The notes under the pieces were generated by a model. The model was not told where the DNA came from. It saw only the letters and a program-made list of their open reading frames with translations, and searched no databases. The position numbers were made by a program, and so were the translations under genes. Shown here piece after piece: positions 1-6,946 of a DNA stretch of 10,190 nt. Numbering within the stretch: position 1 is the stretch's first letter; each line of letters begins with the position of its first letter. The stretch comes from an uncultured Planctomycetaceae bacterium (GTDB lineage Bacteria > Planctomycetota > Planctomycetia > Planctomycetales > Planctomycetaceae), in contig CAIXQV010000466.1 of assembly GCA_903921605.1 (NCBI GenBank), positions 1-10,190 on the forward strand. Reading direction: 5' to 3'.

Positions 1-911
1 CGTCGCAGATCCTTGGCAGAGAGGTTCAATCCGCCAATCACTGCGGTGGCTTCTTCATTGTCGAGGCGACCACGAAGAGCATTCTCGATGGTTGTTGGCT
101 GTTCGTAGATCTCTTTCAGCATGTAGTGTTCAAACTGCCCGAGATCTGTGTCAGACGCCACCTGCTCCAACGTCTTCACGCTGACGTTCACACTGCCATT
201 GCTGCGATGATCGATTCGCAGTGCATCGGCTCGCAACACCGCCACTTCGTTGTCGGACAAGTAGACAACTTCTTTGGTGTATCCGACGAGTGGACTCGCG
301 TCGCTCGCGAGAAAGTATTCATCCTTGCCAACGCCGATGACCAGTGGACTTCCGCAGCGTGCCGCGATCACGGTGTCCGGGAGATCTCGAAAGAGGATTC
401 CCAGACCATAGGTCCCCTTCAGCAGATTCAGTGTCGCTTCGACGGCCTTCAGACAGACATCCAGGTCCTCCGGCGAGCCATGCAGGCGTGCCTGTTCATC
501 CAGATTGTGAGCCAGAAGATGTGCGACGACCTCGCTATCGGTTTCCGAACGAAACACGTAACCCAGTGTCTGTAGTTGCCTGCGGAGTATGTCGTAGTTC
601 TCAATAACGCCGTTGTGAACAATCACGACTTCGCCGTTGGCGCCAACATGCGGGTGAGAATTTTGATCGGTGGTAGCTCCGTGAGTCGCCCAACGCGTAT
701 GTCCGATGCCGATCTGGCCGACCAGGGGTTGAGCCTTCAACAGGCCGGCCAGTTCGGAAACACGCCCCGCTTTTTTGCGGACATCAATCGTATTCCCATA
801 TTGAACCGCGATCCCGGCACTGTCATACCCACGGTATTCGAGGCGATGCAGGCCTTCCAGCAGCAATTCCGCAACAGGCCGATAGCCCACATATCCGACG
901 ATACCGCACAT
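1..911 (-). CDS. glmS: Glutamine--fructose-6-phosphate aminotransferase (isomerizing), N-terminal part, cut by window edge
   Basis: GlmS makes glucosamine-6-phosphate from fructose-6-phosphate and glutamine, the entry step to UDP-GlcNAc for peptidoglycan and lipopolysaccharide; it is cytoplasmic. About 303 codons are visible, covering the class II glutamine amidotransferase domain and the linker. The two SIS isomerase domains lie beyond the left edge. The start at 911 puts Cys2 directly after Met (MCGIVG), as needed for the N-terminal nucleophile once Met is removed. Further family motifs are LEYRGYDSAG (residues 24-33), HTRWATHG (71-78), HNGVIENY (99-106), SETDSEV (122-128) and HYMLKEIYEQP near residue 265. 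A TAAGGA Shine-Dalgarno sequence at 919-924 lies 7 nt upstream. An ATG at 914-916 is out of frame. The gene is divergent from the deacetylase gene and looks intact as far as seen. Confidence 0.97.
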   Translation of the reverse strand, partial: MCGIVGYVGYRPVAELLLEGLHRLEYRGYDSAGIAVQYGNTIDVRKKAGRVSELAGLLKAQPLVGQIGIGHTRWATHGATTDQNSHPHVGANGEVVIVHNGVIENYDILRRQLQTLGYVFRSETDSEVVAHLLAHNLDEQARLHGSPEDLDVCLKAVEATLNLLKGTYGLGILFRDLPDTVIAARCGSPLVIGVGKDEYFLASDASPLVGYTKEVVYLSDNEVAVLRADALRIDHRSNGSVNVSVKTLEQVASDTDLGQFEHYMLKEIYEQPTTIENALRGRLDNEEATAVIGGLNLSAKDLR

Positions 912-1310
912 GACATGATCCTTAGCATTGACGACACTTCGCCGGAGAAACAGCGCGGCCAAGCGTTAGTATCGTTATCGGCATCAGGGTCTGGTGCTCA
1001 ACATTCCCCTAAGTGATTGTTAACGTTCCAACGCACGGCAGACGGCAATATTTGCTGAAGCGATCCCATTCAGTATGAATCGACATCGCACTTCGGCATT
1101 TGATGCCGGGGGCAATCCTGGAGACCGCACCTTGACTTGAAAGTTCAACCGTCCAGCCCAGCGGACCAGAGATTCGTACTGCTCGATTAATCCGAATTCG
1201 ACGAAGCGGCTAATTGACGTCGCTTGATATCAGCGTCCGGTTCTGCAACATCCGGACTCAACTGTTTCCAGAATGATCTATTTTTCGGAGTTGATCCAGA
1301 CGTGCAGAAA
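912..1310. other. Divergent intergenic spacer between glmS and the deacetylase gene
   Basis: No gene is recognised in this 399-bp spacer. It must hold the promoters of both divergent genes, but I see no convincing -35/-10 pair. On the minus strand a TTGAGC near 1000 is followed after 17 nt by ATAACG, a weak candidate for glmS. A perfect 6-bp inverted repeat GTCCGG/CCGGAC at 1235-1240 and 1252-1257 (loop 11 nt) lies about 55 nt before the deacetylase start and could be a leader hairpin. A small TTGAA-AG-TTCAA palindrome lies near 1140. A TTG at 1224 opens the deacetylase frame 29 codons early, but the extra residues look non-coding. Confidence 0.5.
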
Positions 1311-2273
1311 ATGACCTTGGTACAAACCACGAGTATCGCGGTGCTGTTCCTGTTAAATCTTTGTGGACAGAGACTCACGGCGATCAGCGATGAACCATCC
1401 GTGACCAATAAAACAGACGATTCGAAACGCTATCTCATCATTCACTCTGATGATGCAGCGATGAGTCATTCCGTGAATCGTGCGACCATCGATTCGATGG
1501 AGAAGGGTTTTGTTTCCTCCTGCAGTATTATGGTTCCCTGCCCGTGGTTTCCCGAGTTCGCCGAGTGGGCTCGCCAGCATCCGGAGAAAGACTTCGGAAT
1601 TCACCTGACGCTGAATTCGGAATTCGGGTCTTATCGGTGGGGCTCCGTGGCCGGACGCGATAAAGTCCCGACGCTGGTCGACAAAGATGGCTATCTCTTC
1701 AGTTCTAAAGAAGAAGTCATCGCGAAGGCTCGCCCGGCGGAAGTGGAAATTGAGTTGCGAGCTCAGATCGATCGAGCCCTCGCGGCCGGAATTCGCCTGA
1801 GCCACCTGGATACCCATATGGGAACTGTGGTCTCAACCGCGGATATGCTGGACATTTATGTGCGGCTGGGCGTCGAATACAACTTGCCCGTGATGATTAT
1901 CCGAAATATCGATCCGGCGTTGGCGGCTGGCTATCCGGATCTGGTGCGACGCAATGGCGAATACATCGAGCAACTGGAGGCGAAAGGTCTGCCGCCGATT
2001 GATTACCTGTATCAGTTTTATGACGGAAAAGACCACGACGCTCGTCAAAAGCGGTACCTGGACACGATTAGAAATCTGAAGCCGGGAGTCACTCAGATGA
2101 TCATTCACTGCGGTTACTCCGACAGCGAATTGCAGGCGATCACCGGAAGCCATTTTCTACGCGATGACGACCGCAGGATCTTTTCGGATCCTGCAGTACG
2201 TCAGCAGATCGAAGCAATGGGCGTTGAGATTATTGACTGGACGAGACTGCGTGAGATGCGTCAGGCACGTTAG
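1311..2273 (+). CDS. Secreted ChbG/YdjC-type carbohydrate (polysaccharide) deacetylase-like protein
   Basis: A protein of about 320 residues resembling the ChbG/YdjC family, metal-dependent deacetylases that remove acetyl groups from amino sugars such as chito-oligosaccharides. From ATG 1311 the N-terminus is a signal peptide: hydrophobic core around residues 7-17, possible cleavage after LTA at 22-24. The mature domain starts with YLIIHSDDAAM (41-51), the metal-binding Asp-Asp block. It continues with GIHLTL (96-101), SHLDTHMG (164-171, the His-x-x-x-His metal ligands) and IIHCGY (264-269) near the C-terminus. The exact start is uncertain: the frame is open from TTG 1224, and GTG 1302 has a GGAG 11 nt upstream. 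I prefer 1311 because it gives the cleanest signal peptide. The sugar substrate is unknown. An export signal differs from cytoplasmic ChbG of E. coli. The gene is convergent with the DUF1080 gene. Confidence 0.85.
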   Translation: MTLVQTTSIAVLFLLNLCGQRLTAISDEPSVTNKTDDSKRYLIIHSDDAAMSHSVNRATIDSMEKGFVSSCSIMVPCPWFPEFAEWARQHPEKDFGIHLTLNSEFGSYRWGSVAGRDKVPTLVDKDGYLFSSKEEVIAKARPAEVEIELRAQIDRALAAGIRLSHLDTHMGTVVSTADMLDIYVRLGVEYNLPVMIIRNIDPALAAGYPDLVRRNGEYIEQLEAKGLPPIDYLYQFYDGKDHDARQKRYLDTIRNLKPGVTQMIIHCGYSDSELQAITGSHFLRDDDRRIFSDPAVRQQIEAMGVEIIDWTRLREMRQAR

Positions 2274-2285
2274 CGTGATTGGTAA

Positions 2286-2320
2286 TTTCAAATCTCAGAT
2301 ATCAAGTTTGGAATTTGAAA
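2286..2320. terminator. Inverted repeat between convergent genes, possible bidirectional terminator
   Basis: TTTCAAAT at 2286-2293 pairs perfectly with ATTTGAAA at 2313-2320, with a 19-nt loop, in the 80-bp gap between two convergent stop codons. The position suits a shared terminator, but the stem is AT-rich and no T-run follows, so this is weak. Confidence 0.3.
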
Positions 2321-2353
2321 GCGGATACCTGATATCTCTGCGTGCCCAGGCAA

Positions 2354-3346
2354 TTACTCGGCCAGAGGTTTGATCCAAATGTTGCGATAGCGAACGGGAT
2401 TGCCGTGATCCTGCAAATGAAGCGGACCAGGCTCCGGCCCTTCAGCGACGGGAGCGGCTGTTGTTCCGTGAGGCAACTTGACCTTGTCATGAATCGTGAC
2501 ACCGTTGTGCTTAACCGTCATCCACGCGTCTTCTGTTTTCTTTCCCGCCGCGTCAAATTTTGCGGCGTGATACTCAATGTCATAGGTCTGCCAGCTGAGC
2601 GGTGGGTAGCACATATTCACGGATGGCTTTTTGATCGAGTAGATGCCACCGCATTCATTGTCCTCACCCTTGAGTCCGAATGAGTCGAGCATCTGCACTT
2701 CGTAACGTCCCTGCAGATAACACCCACTGTTGCTGCGTCCCTGACCTCGCGCATTGGGCATAAACGACAGCATAAACTCCACGTGCAGTTCGCAGCTGGG
2801 GAATTTCTCTTTGCTGGTGACGCCCTGCATCAGGAGTTTGTCTTCAGATATTTTTCCGCCATCAAAATGGTCGGCCGTGGTGCCATCAAACAGGACTACG
2901 GCCCCTTCTGGAGGCTTGCGGCCGATTGTGGACGACACGCGAGTTGTCTTCGCGATTTCACCAACGCGCACGTTGTCGGCCGTATAGATGACGAGACTGC
3001 CATCTTTGATTTCTCCACGTCCCGCATCACCTTTCACAATTCCTTTATCGCCCTGAATTTCACCAGCGCCGCGCATCGGAGTATTGCCGTCCCAGCCATC
3101 GCCTGGGAGTCCGCCGATGTAGGCAACCCACGCCAGTTTGCCCTGACCTTCAGCAATCACCTGCACTCCAATCTTGACTTCGCCATCACCAGTCTTGAAA
3201 CCTCCGGCGTATTCTCCTTGAATCGCAAACTCCGTCCCGGCCTCGGCGGCGCTGAGATAGGCCTTGGCGGGATCGTTGGCGTCGTCAGCAGCGAAGGCTG
3301 TGGAAAACAGCAGCGGAGCCAGAGTGGTCAGGAGCGAAAGTTTCAT
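2354..3346 (-). CDS. Secreted DUF1080 (3-keto-disaccharide hydrolase-like) protein
   Basis: A 330-residue exported protein whose second half is a DUF1080 domain, a concanavalin/LamG-like beta-sandwich that is very abundant in planctomycetes. Some characterised members act as 3-keto-glycoside hydrolases; the substrate here is unknown. The start at 3346 gives a standard signal peptide (MKLSLLTTLAPLLFSTAFA, cleavage near residue 19); the frame itself is open to an ATG at 3382. An N-terminal region (about 25-140) is rich in Gly and charged residues and reads as a separate small beta domain. DUF1080 covers about 148-330, with VVLFDGT (150-156), RSNSGCYLQGRYEVQML (204-220) and LHLQDHGNPVRYRNIWIKPL (309-328), the usual family ending. 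The Shine-Dalgarno sequence is weak. The gene lies on the same strand as the imuA-like gene, 104 bp downstream of it, with no clear functional link. Confidence 0.9.
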   Translation of the reverse strand: MKLSLLTTLAPLLFSTAFAADDANDPAKAYLSAAEAGTEFAIQGEYAGGFKTGDGEVKIGVQVIAEGQGKLAWVAYIGGLPGDGWDGNTPMRGAGEIQGDKGIVKGDAGRGEIKDGSLVIYTADNVRVGEIAKTTRVSSTIGRKPPEGAVVLFDGTTADHFDGGKISEDKLLMQGVTSKEKFPSCELHVEFMLSFMPNARGQGRSNSGCYLQGRYEVQMLDSFGLKGEDNECGGIYSIKKPSVNMCYPPLSWQTYDIEYHAAKFDAAGKKTEDAWMTVKHNGVTIHDKVKLPHGTTAAPVAEGPEPGPLHLQDHGNPVRYRNIWIKPLAE

Positions 3347-3420
3347 TGTGCTGATCCGGAAAGAAATGATGGAAGAAATCATCTGTGGGCCGAGAATGGT
3401 ATTCTGGACCGGGCAGCGGA

Positions 3421-3440
3421 TGCAATCGGATCAGATTGCA
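3421..3440. repeat. Perfect 7-bp inverted repeat downstream of imuA
   Basis: TGCAATC (3421-3427) and GATTGCA (3434-3440) flank a 6-nt spacer, ten bases past the stop of the imuA-like gene and upstream of the DUF1080 gene. It may be a weak terminator or an operator of the DUF1080 gene. No T-run follows on the minus strand. Confidence 0.35.
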
Positions 3441-3450
3441 AGGCATTTGA

Positions 3451-4263
3451 TCACTCGCGCACTCGGTCGTCCCACGGATGCTGATGCAGCATGGCGGCAC
3501 CTTCGTGCTGAAGGCCATGGCGAGATCTCAACAGGCGAACCGAATACGAGCGACGTTCCAGGGGACGAGCCTTTGGCGGAGCGGCCCGAAGAATGTGCTC
3601 CGGAAGATTGGATGGCTGAATGTGCAATCGCAGGTCCGCGAATGAGGCGCTTCCCAGGACGGTGGCTGGTCGAATCAACAGAATCGTCACACCACTCCGT
3701 TCGACGGCGAGTTGCAATCGTCGCATCACCGCCGGGGACGCTCGATCCAGCCAACAGAGAACCGCTCGGACGCCAGCATTGCGAGCTGATTGCTCCAGAG
3801 CCCACAAAGCCTCGGCATGACACACGGAAACTCGCCGTACATAGCGAGACTGATTGGCGGCAGCCGCTTCCTCCGGTGTGGGGCGCGGCGGACGAACCAG
3901 GAGAATCTTTGACAGTGGAATCCCCTGAGCTTTTGCCGCATTACCGTGAAAATCGTGCCGCTCATCGATCACGGCCAGGCATCCGGGAAGACTAAGCAAC
4001 GGAGCGACGGCTCGAAGAGCCACCGAAGCTGCGGTCTGTCCGGATTCGTCGCTGATCCATTCGATCAGAGCCGACGTAGGCAAACCACCACCGGGCAGGA
4101 GTTGATCCAGCGATTTCAAACCGGTGGGAATGACGCGTTGTGAGGATTGAGTCTGCTGAGCAGAAACGAGCTGACGACGCAGGGCCTGAATGGTTTCGGC
4201 ACGTCCTGCAGACAAACCAGCAGGAGCCGAACGTACTGCTGACGAAGACGCCAACGAACTCAT
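3451..4263 (-). CDS. imuA: ImuA-like (RecA/SulA-related) translesion synthesis accessory protein
   Basis: A 270-residue protein with the layout of ImuA, a catalytically degenerate RecA relative that in many bacteria works with ImuB and DnaE2 in SOS-induced mutagenic repair. Visible blocks: IPTGLKSLDQLLPGGGLP (45-62), like the RecA/ImuA entry strand; a degenerate Walker A region, EWISDESGQTAAS (68-80), lacking the GxxxxGK[ST] lysine; ILLVRPPRP (120-128); HAEALWALEQ (149-158); AVLCWLDRASPAVMRRLQLA (167-186), the Walker-B-like strand and helix; and FADLRLHIQP (208-217). No imuB (Y-family polymerase-like) or dnaE2 lies beside it, since the next gene on the strand encodes a DUF1080 protein. The start at 4263 has only a weak Shine-Dalgarno sequence. 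A palindrome at 4297-4311 could be an SOS operator. A generic RecA-like ATPase fold protein is the main alternative. Confidence 0.75.
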   Translation of the reverse strand: MSSLASSSAVRSAPAGLSAGRAETIQALRRQLVSAQQTQSSQRVIPTGLKSLDQLLPGGGLPTSALIEWISDESGQTAASVALRAVAPLLSLPGCLAVIDERHDFHGNAAKAQGIPLSKILLVRPPRPTPEEAAAANQSRYVRRVSVCHAEALWALEQSARNAGVRAVLCWLDRASPAVMRRLQLAVERSGVTILLIRPATVLGSASFADLRLHIQPSNLPEHILRAAPPKARPLERRSYSVRLLRSRHGLQHEGAAMLHQHPWDDRVRE

Positions 4264-4296
4264 GGAAACACGCCCGATTTGCCATCATGTCTCCCA

Positions 4297-4311
4297 GGAA
4301 CCTGAAGTTCC
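4297..4311. promoter_or_regulatory. Candidate operator upstream of imuA-like gene (GGAAC-N5-GTTCC)
   Basis: A perfect 5-bp inverted repeat with a 5-nt spacer lies 34 nt before the imuA-like start codon. It resembles the Gram-positive-type LexA box GAAC-N4-GTTC except for one extra spacer base. A second small palindrome, AACA-TGC-TGTT, follows at 4317-4327. The idea that this is an SOS operator depends on the ImuA call and on an unknown planctomycete LexA motif. Confidence 0.25.
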
Positions 4312-4607
4312 CTGAAAACATGCTGTTACAAAAAGACGGTTTCCCTACCAAAGGCCCTCGCTAACGATCGAAAGCCGGAAATTCGTCTGTCGTACCGTTC
4401 ATCGGCGATCAGACGGTCGGGGTTTTAACGGAGTTGATACGCACTGTCAACATCTTTCGGAAGGAACAGACCTTAACGCGGTTTGGAGTTTCTGGACGTT
4501 TGATTACACTGCTCGCTTTTCCGCAGAGCACGCATGGGAATGGACCGACGCGGGCGATTCGGACAGGCTTTCGTTTTGGTTCAGTGTGTGTTCAGTGCGC
4601 GGCCACG

Positions 4608-4665
4608 ATTGAGGCGATCACCTAAAGGTATCCCGCGAACACCCGGCCTCAATTCACACAGTGTG
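4608..4665 (+). promoter_or_regulatory. Leader hairpin and palindrome in front of pheT
   Basis: ATTGAGGC (4608-4615) pairs perfectly with GCCTCAAT (4646-4653) around a 30-nt loop. It is followed by the 11-bp palindrome CACACAGTGTG (4655-4665), which overlaps the only ribosome-binding-like stretch (GTGTGGAAA) before the pheT ATG. This could affect translation or attenuation of pheT, but no T-box motif or Phe-rich leader peptide is present. Confidence 0.3.
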
Positions 4666-4676
4666 GAAAATCATTC

Positions 4677-6716
4677 ATGATCGTGAGCAGGAACTGGCTG
4701 GCGGAATACACTTCGCTGCCTCAAAGCGTAGAAGAACTCACCAATCGCCTGACAATGTCCGGACTGAATCTGGAAGAGTTTCATGACGTTACCGAACCGA
4801 TGTCGAGCTCGGATGTCGCCATCGACATTGAAGTCACCAGTAATCGCCCGGACTGCCTCGGACATATCGGGGTGGCTCGCGAAGTGTCCGTGCTGTTTGG
4901 AACGAAACTGAAAGTCCCAACCGCCGCTGTCAAAGAATCAACCGAACCAGCTTCGGCAGTAACTTCCGTCTCAATCGAAGCCAGTGACCTGTGTCCCGAA
5001 TATCACGCCCGCGTTATTCGAGGGGTGAAAATCGGACCAAGCCCGGCATGGCTTCGTGATCGACTGACTGCTGTTGGCATTAACTCAGTCAACAATATCG
5101 TCGATGTGACCAACTTCGTCATGATGGAATGCGGTCAGCCACTGCATGCCTTCGACATGGATCGCCTGGGTGATCGTCGCATCGTTGTGCGCCGCGCGGT
5201 CAAGGGTGAAACCATCACGGCGATTGATCAGCGACAATACACCTTGTCTGAAGACATGTGCGTAATCGCCGATGCGACTCGACCAGTGGCTGTCGCTGGC
5301 GTCATGGGCGGTTTCGACACGGAAATTTCCGACTCAACGGTGAACGTGCTGATTGAAGCCGCTGCGTTTGCTTCGCTGTCCGTTCGCGCCACGGCCCGCA
5401 GCCTGAAATTGCACAGTCCTTCATCCTACCGCTTCGAACGCAAAGTCGATCGCATGCAACTGGACTGGGCTTCTCGCCGCTGCTGCGAACTGATTCTGCA
5501 GGTTGCTGGTGGTACGTTGCTGAGCGGTTCGGTTGTGGCCGGTCAGGCTCCGCCGCAGTCTCGCGAACACATCAGCCTGCGATTTGCTCAAATCTCACGC
5601 TTGCTGGGCATTCAGATTCCGAATGACACCAGCGTGGAGATTCTGGAGAATCTCGGCTTGCGACTGGTGGCTCGCGATGAAACAAGTGTGACAATTGAAC
5701 CACCAAGCTGGCGGCCCGATCTGCTGCGTGAATGCGATCTGATCGAAGAAGTCGCACGCATTCACGGTTATGAACATATCCCGACCGATGCGACTCTGCC
5801 GGTGGTTTCCACCGCGAGAACTCGTCGCGAACAAGTACAGGATTCCGTACGTACTCAACTGGTGTCCTGTGGATTCTCCGAAGCACTCACATTGTCATTC
5901 GTCAGCGAAGATCAGCGGAAGCTGTTTCGGCCGCTGGGTGATATTCCTGCGGTGGCAGTCAATCACTCCAGCCGCAGTCATGAGAACCAGTTGCGTCAAA
6001 GCCTGATCCCCAGCCTGCTACAATGTCGACGTCAGAACGAACGTCATGGCAGTGCGAATGCGGAGCTGTTTGAAGTCGCACGAGTCTACCTGTCAGCCGG
6101 ACAGGGCAAGCCAGAGAACGTCGCTGAGCCATTGACGATCGGAATCGTCTCCGGGCGACCGTTTGCAATCCTGCTTGGTGCCGTAGAAGCACTGGCTCAG
6201 AAATTGGCACCTCATTCGGTGATCACCACAGCTCCTGTGGAGAATCCCGAATTCACCGCCGGCCGCGGCGCCTCGGTGTCTTTGAACGGCGTAGTCTGGG
6301 GCTGGATCGGAGAACTCAGCCGCGAAGTTCTGGATCGATCGGATCTTCAGGACGCCGTGACGATTGCCGAACTGCGATTGCCGCTGATTGAAGAACTGTT
6401 TGAGCCTTCACGAAGATATACACCGCTGCCTCGGTTCCCATCGGTTTCCCGAGATTTGAATTTCGTGCTGCCCGAATCCGTCAGCTGGGCTCAGTTGGCA
6501 TCGACCGTTTCTCAGGCCGCAGGAGAATTGTTGCTTGGCACATCGTTTGGCGGGCAGTATCGAGGAAAACAGATTGCAGCCGATCGGAAGTCCTATCTGA
6601 TCACCTGTCGCTTTATGGCCGCTGACCGAACTCTGACGACTGACGAAGTGGATTCTGTTATCAAGTCCATCATTAGTGCATGTGAGTCAGGGCTATTGGC
6701 GAGTCTGCGAGCGTAA
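4677..6716 (+). CDS. pheT: Phenylalanine--tRNA ligase beta subunit, short form without EMAP domain
   Basis: The beta chain of the (alpha-beta)2 phenylalanyl-tRNA synthetase supplies tRNA-binding and editing domains; the alpha chain (PheS) holds the active site. At 679 residues it is about 115 shorter than E. coli PheT (795). Residues 27-72 run from the N-terminal helix block (MSGLNLEEF) straight into IDIEVTSNRPDCLGHIGVAR, so the EMAP/OB-fold tRNA-binding insert is absent. The B3/B4 editing domain contains SVNNIVDVTNFVMMECGQPL (137-156) and SYRFERKVD (250-258). B5 contains PPSWRPDLLRECDLIEEVAR (342-361) followed by IHGYEHIP. The C-terminal ferredoxin-like anticodon-binding domain begins at PRFPSVSRDLNF (585-596). 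pheS is not adjacent, so subunit supply must be balanced in trans. The gene looks intact. Confidence 0.97.
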   Translation: MIVSRNWLAEYTSLPQSVEELTNRLTMSGLNLEEFHDVTEPMSSSDVAIDIEVTSNRPDCLGHIGVAREVSVLFGTKLKVPTAAVKESTEPASAVTSVSIEASDLCPEYHARVIRGVKIGPSPAWLRDRLTAVGINSVNNIVDVTNFVMMECGQPLHAFDMDRLGDRRIVVRRAVKGETITAIDQRQYTLSEDMCVIADATRPVAVAGVMGGFDTEISDSTVNVLIEAAAFASLSVRATARSLKLHSPSSYRFERKVDRMQLDWASRRCCELILQVAGGTLLSGSVVAGQAPPQSREHISLRFAQISRLLGIQIPNDTSVEILENLGLRLVARDETSVTIEPPSWRPDLLRECDLIEEVARIHGYEHIPTDATLPVVSTARTRREQVQDSVRTQLVSCGFSEALTLSFVSEDQRKLFRPLGDIPAVAVNHSSRSHENQLRQSLIPSLLQCRRQNERHGSANAELFEVARVYLSAGQGKPENVAEPLTIGIVSGRPFAILLGAVEALAQKLAPHSVITTAPVENPEFTAGRGASVSLNGVVWGWIGELSREVLDRSDLQDAVTIAELRLPLIEELFEPSRRYTPLPRFPSVSRDLNFVLPESVSWAQLASTVSQAAGELLLGTSFGGQYRGKQIAADRKSYLITCRFMAADRTLTTDEVDSVIKSIISACESGLLASLRA

Positions 6717-6754
6717 GCCGGAAAGCTGTTCTTTCTCGTGCCACTAAAGGCAGT

Positions 6755-6838
6755 CGACCGAAAAATTGACTAACCGAAAAATGAAGCCCAACGGCACGCC
6801 TTTGGCCGTAATCTTTCGGTCAGCAAATCTTTCGGTCG
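6755..6838. repeat. Palindromic repeat unit A: two inverted pairs of a 16-nt-spaced motif
   Basis: The motif ACCGAAA[A/G]AT occurs twice on one strand (6757-6766, 6773-6782; spacing 16). Its reverse complement ATCTTTCGGT occurs twice on the other side (6811-6820, 6827-6836; also 16). The 28-nt arms 6755-6782 and 6811-6838 pair with few mismatches. All A/G differences become G-U pairs if transcribed from the minus strand. The 28-nt middle holds an inner 5-bp stem ACGGC/GCCGT (6791-6795/6805-6809). The unit resembles REP/REPIN-type intergenic elements or an elaborate terminator for the two convergent genes. Confidence 0.7.
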
Positions 6839-6887
6839 CACCCTTTGTTTATCACAACGCCCCGCTGCGGTGCTAAGGTTGACCATC

Positions 6888-6946
6888 GAACGAAAGCGTT
6901 ATGGGCAAAAAGATGGCCAGTATTTTTTGCCCAATCATTTTTTTGC
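6888..6946. repeat. Palindromic repeat unit B, related to unit A; possible terminator
   Basis: TGGGCAAAAA (6902-6911) and TTTTTGCCCA (6924-6933) form a perfect 10-bp stem with a 12-nt loop, followed on the plus strand by seven T at 6938-6944. The motif is again doubled: ATTTTTTGC at 6922-6930 and ATTTTTTTGC at 6937-6946 (spacing 15). On the minus strand ATCTTTTTGCCC from 6914 is followed 15 nt later by a degenerate copy, ACGCTTTCGTTC (6899-6888). The pattern AT-T-run-G plus about 5 nt echoes unit A. The stem and T-run could also end pheT transcription. Confidence 0.5.

Larger units (their letters stand above)
4264..4676. other. Divergent intergenic spacer between imuA-like gene and pheT
   Basis: No convincing gene is seen in these 413 bp. 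A 63-codon TTG-started frame at 4434-4625 lacks family resemblance and a ribosome binding site and is not called. Palindromes at 4297-4311 and 4317-4327 lie near imuA, and a hairpin and an 11-bp palindrome at 4608-4665 lie near pheT; these are described separately. I find no tRNA and no T-box-like structure. Confidence 0.5.

Noticed and set aside
912..1223. Possible glmS ribozyme/riboswitch in front of glmS
   Set aside because: No recognisable glmS ribozyme core is seen, and the ribozyme is known mainly from Firmicutes; a normal Shine-Dalgarno sequence lies 7 nt before the start.
1224..1310. Extending the deacetylase to TTG 1224
   Set aside because: The added 29 residues would precede and bury the signal peptide, and they overlap a hairpin; start at 1311 (or GTG 1302) is more sensible.
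3264..3995. Long plus-strand frame of 243 codons
   Set aside because: It runs opposite the imuA-like and DUF1080 genes, whose minus-strand proteins have clear family motifs; the plus-strand product has none.
4434..4625. 63-codon TTG-started frame before pheT as a gene or Phe leader peptide
   Set aside because: No ribosome binding site, no family resemblance, no run of Phe codons, and no attenuator-type stem with T-run.
6852..6902. Imperfect inverted ends CACAACGC ... GCGTTATG, like an integron attC site
   Set aside because: The GTTRRRY/RYYYAAC core sites do not fit, the inner L boxes are not symmetrical, and neither integrase nor gene cassettes are present.
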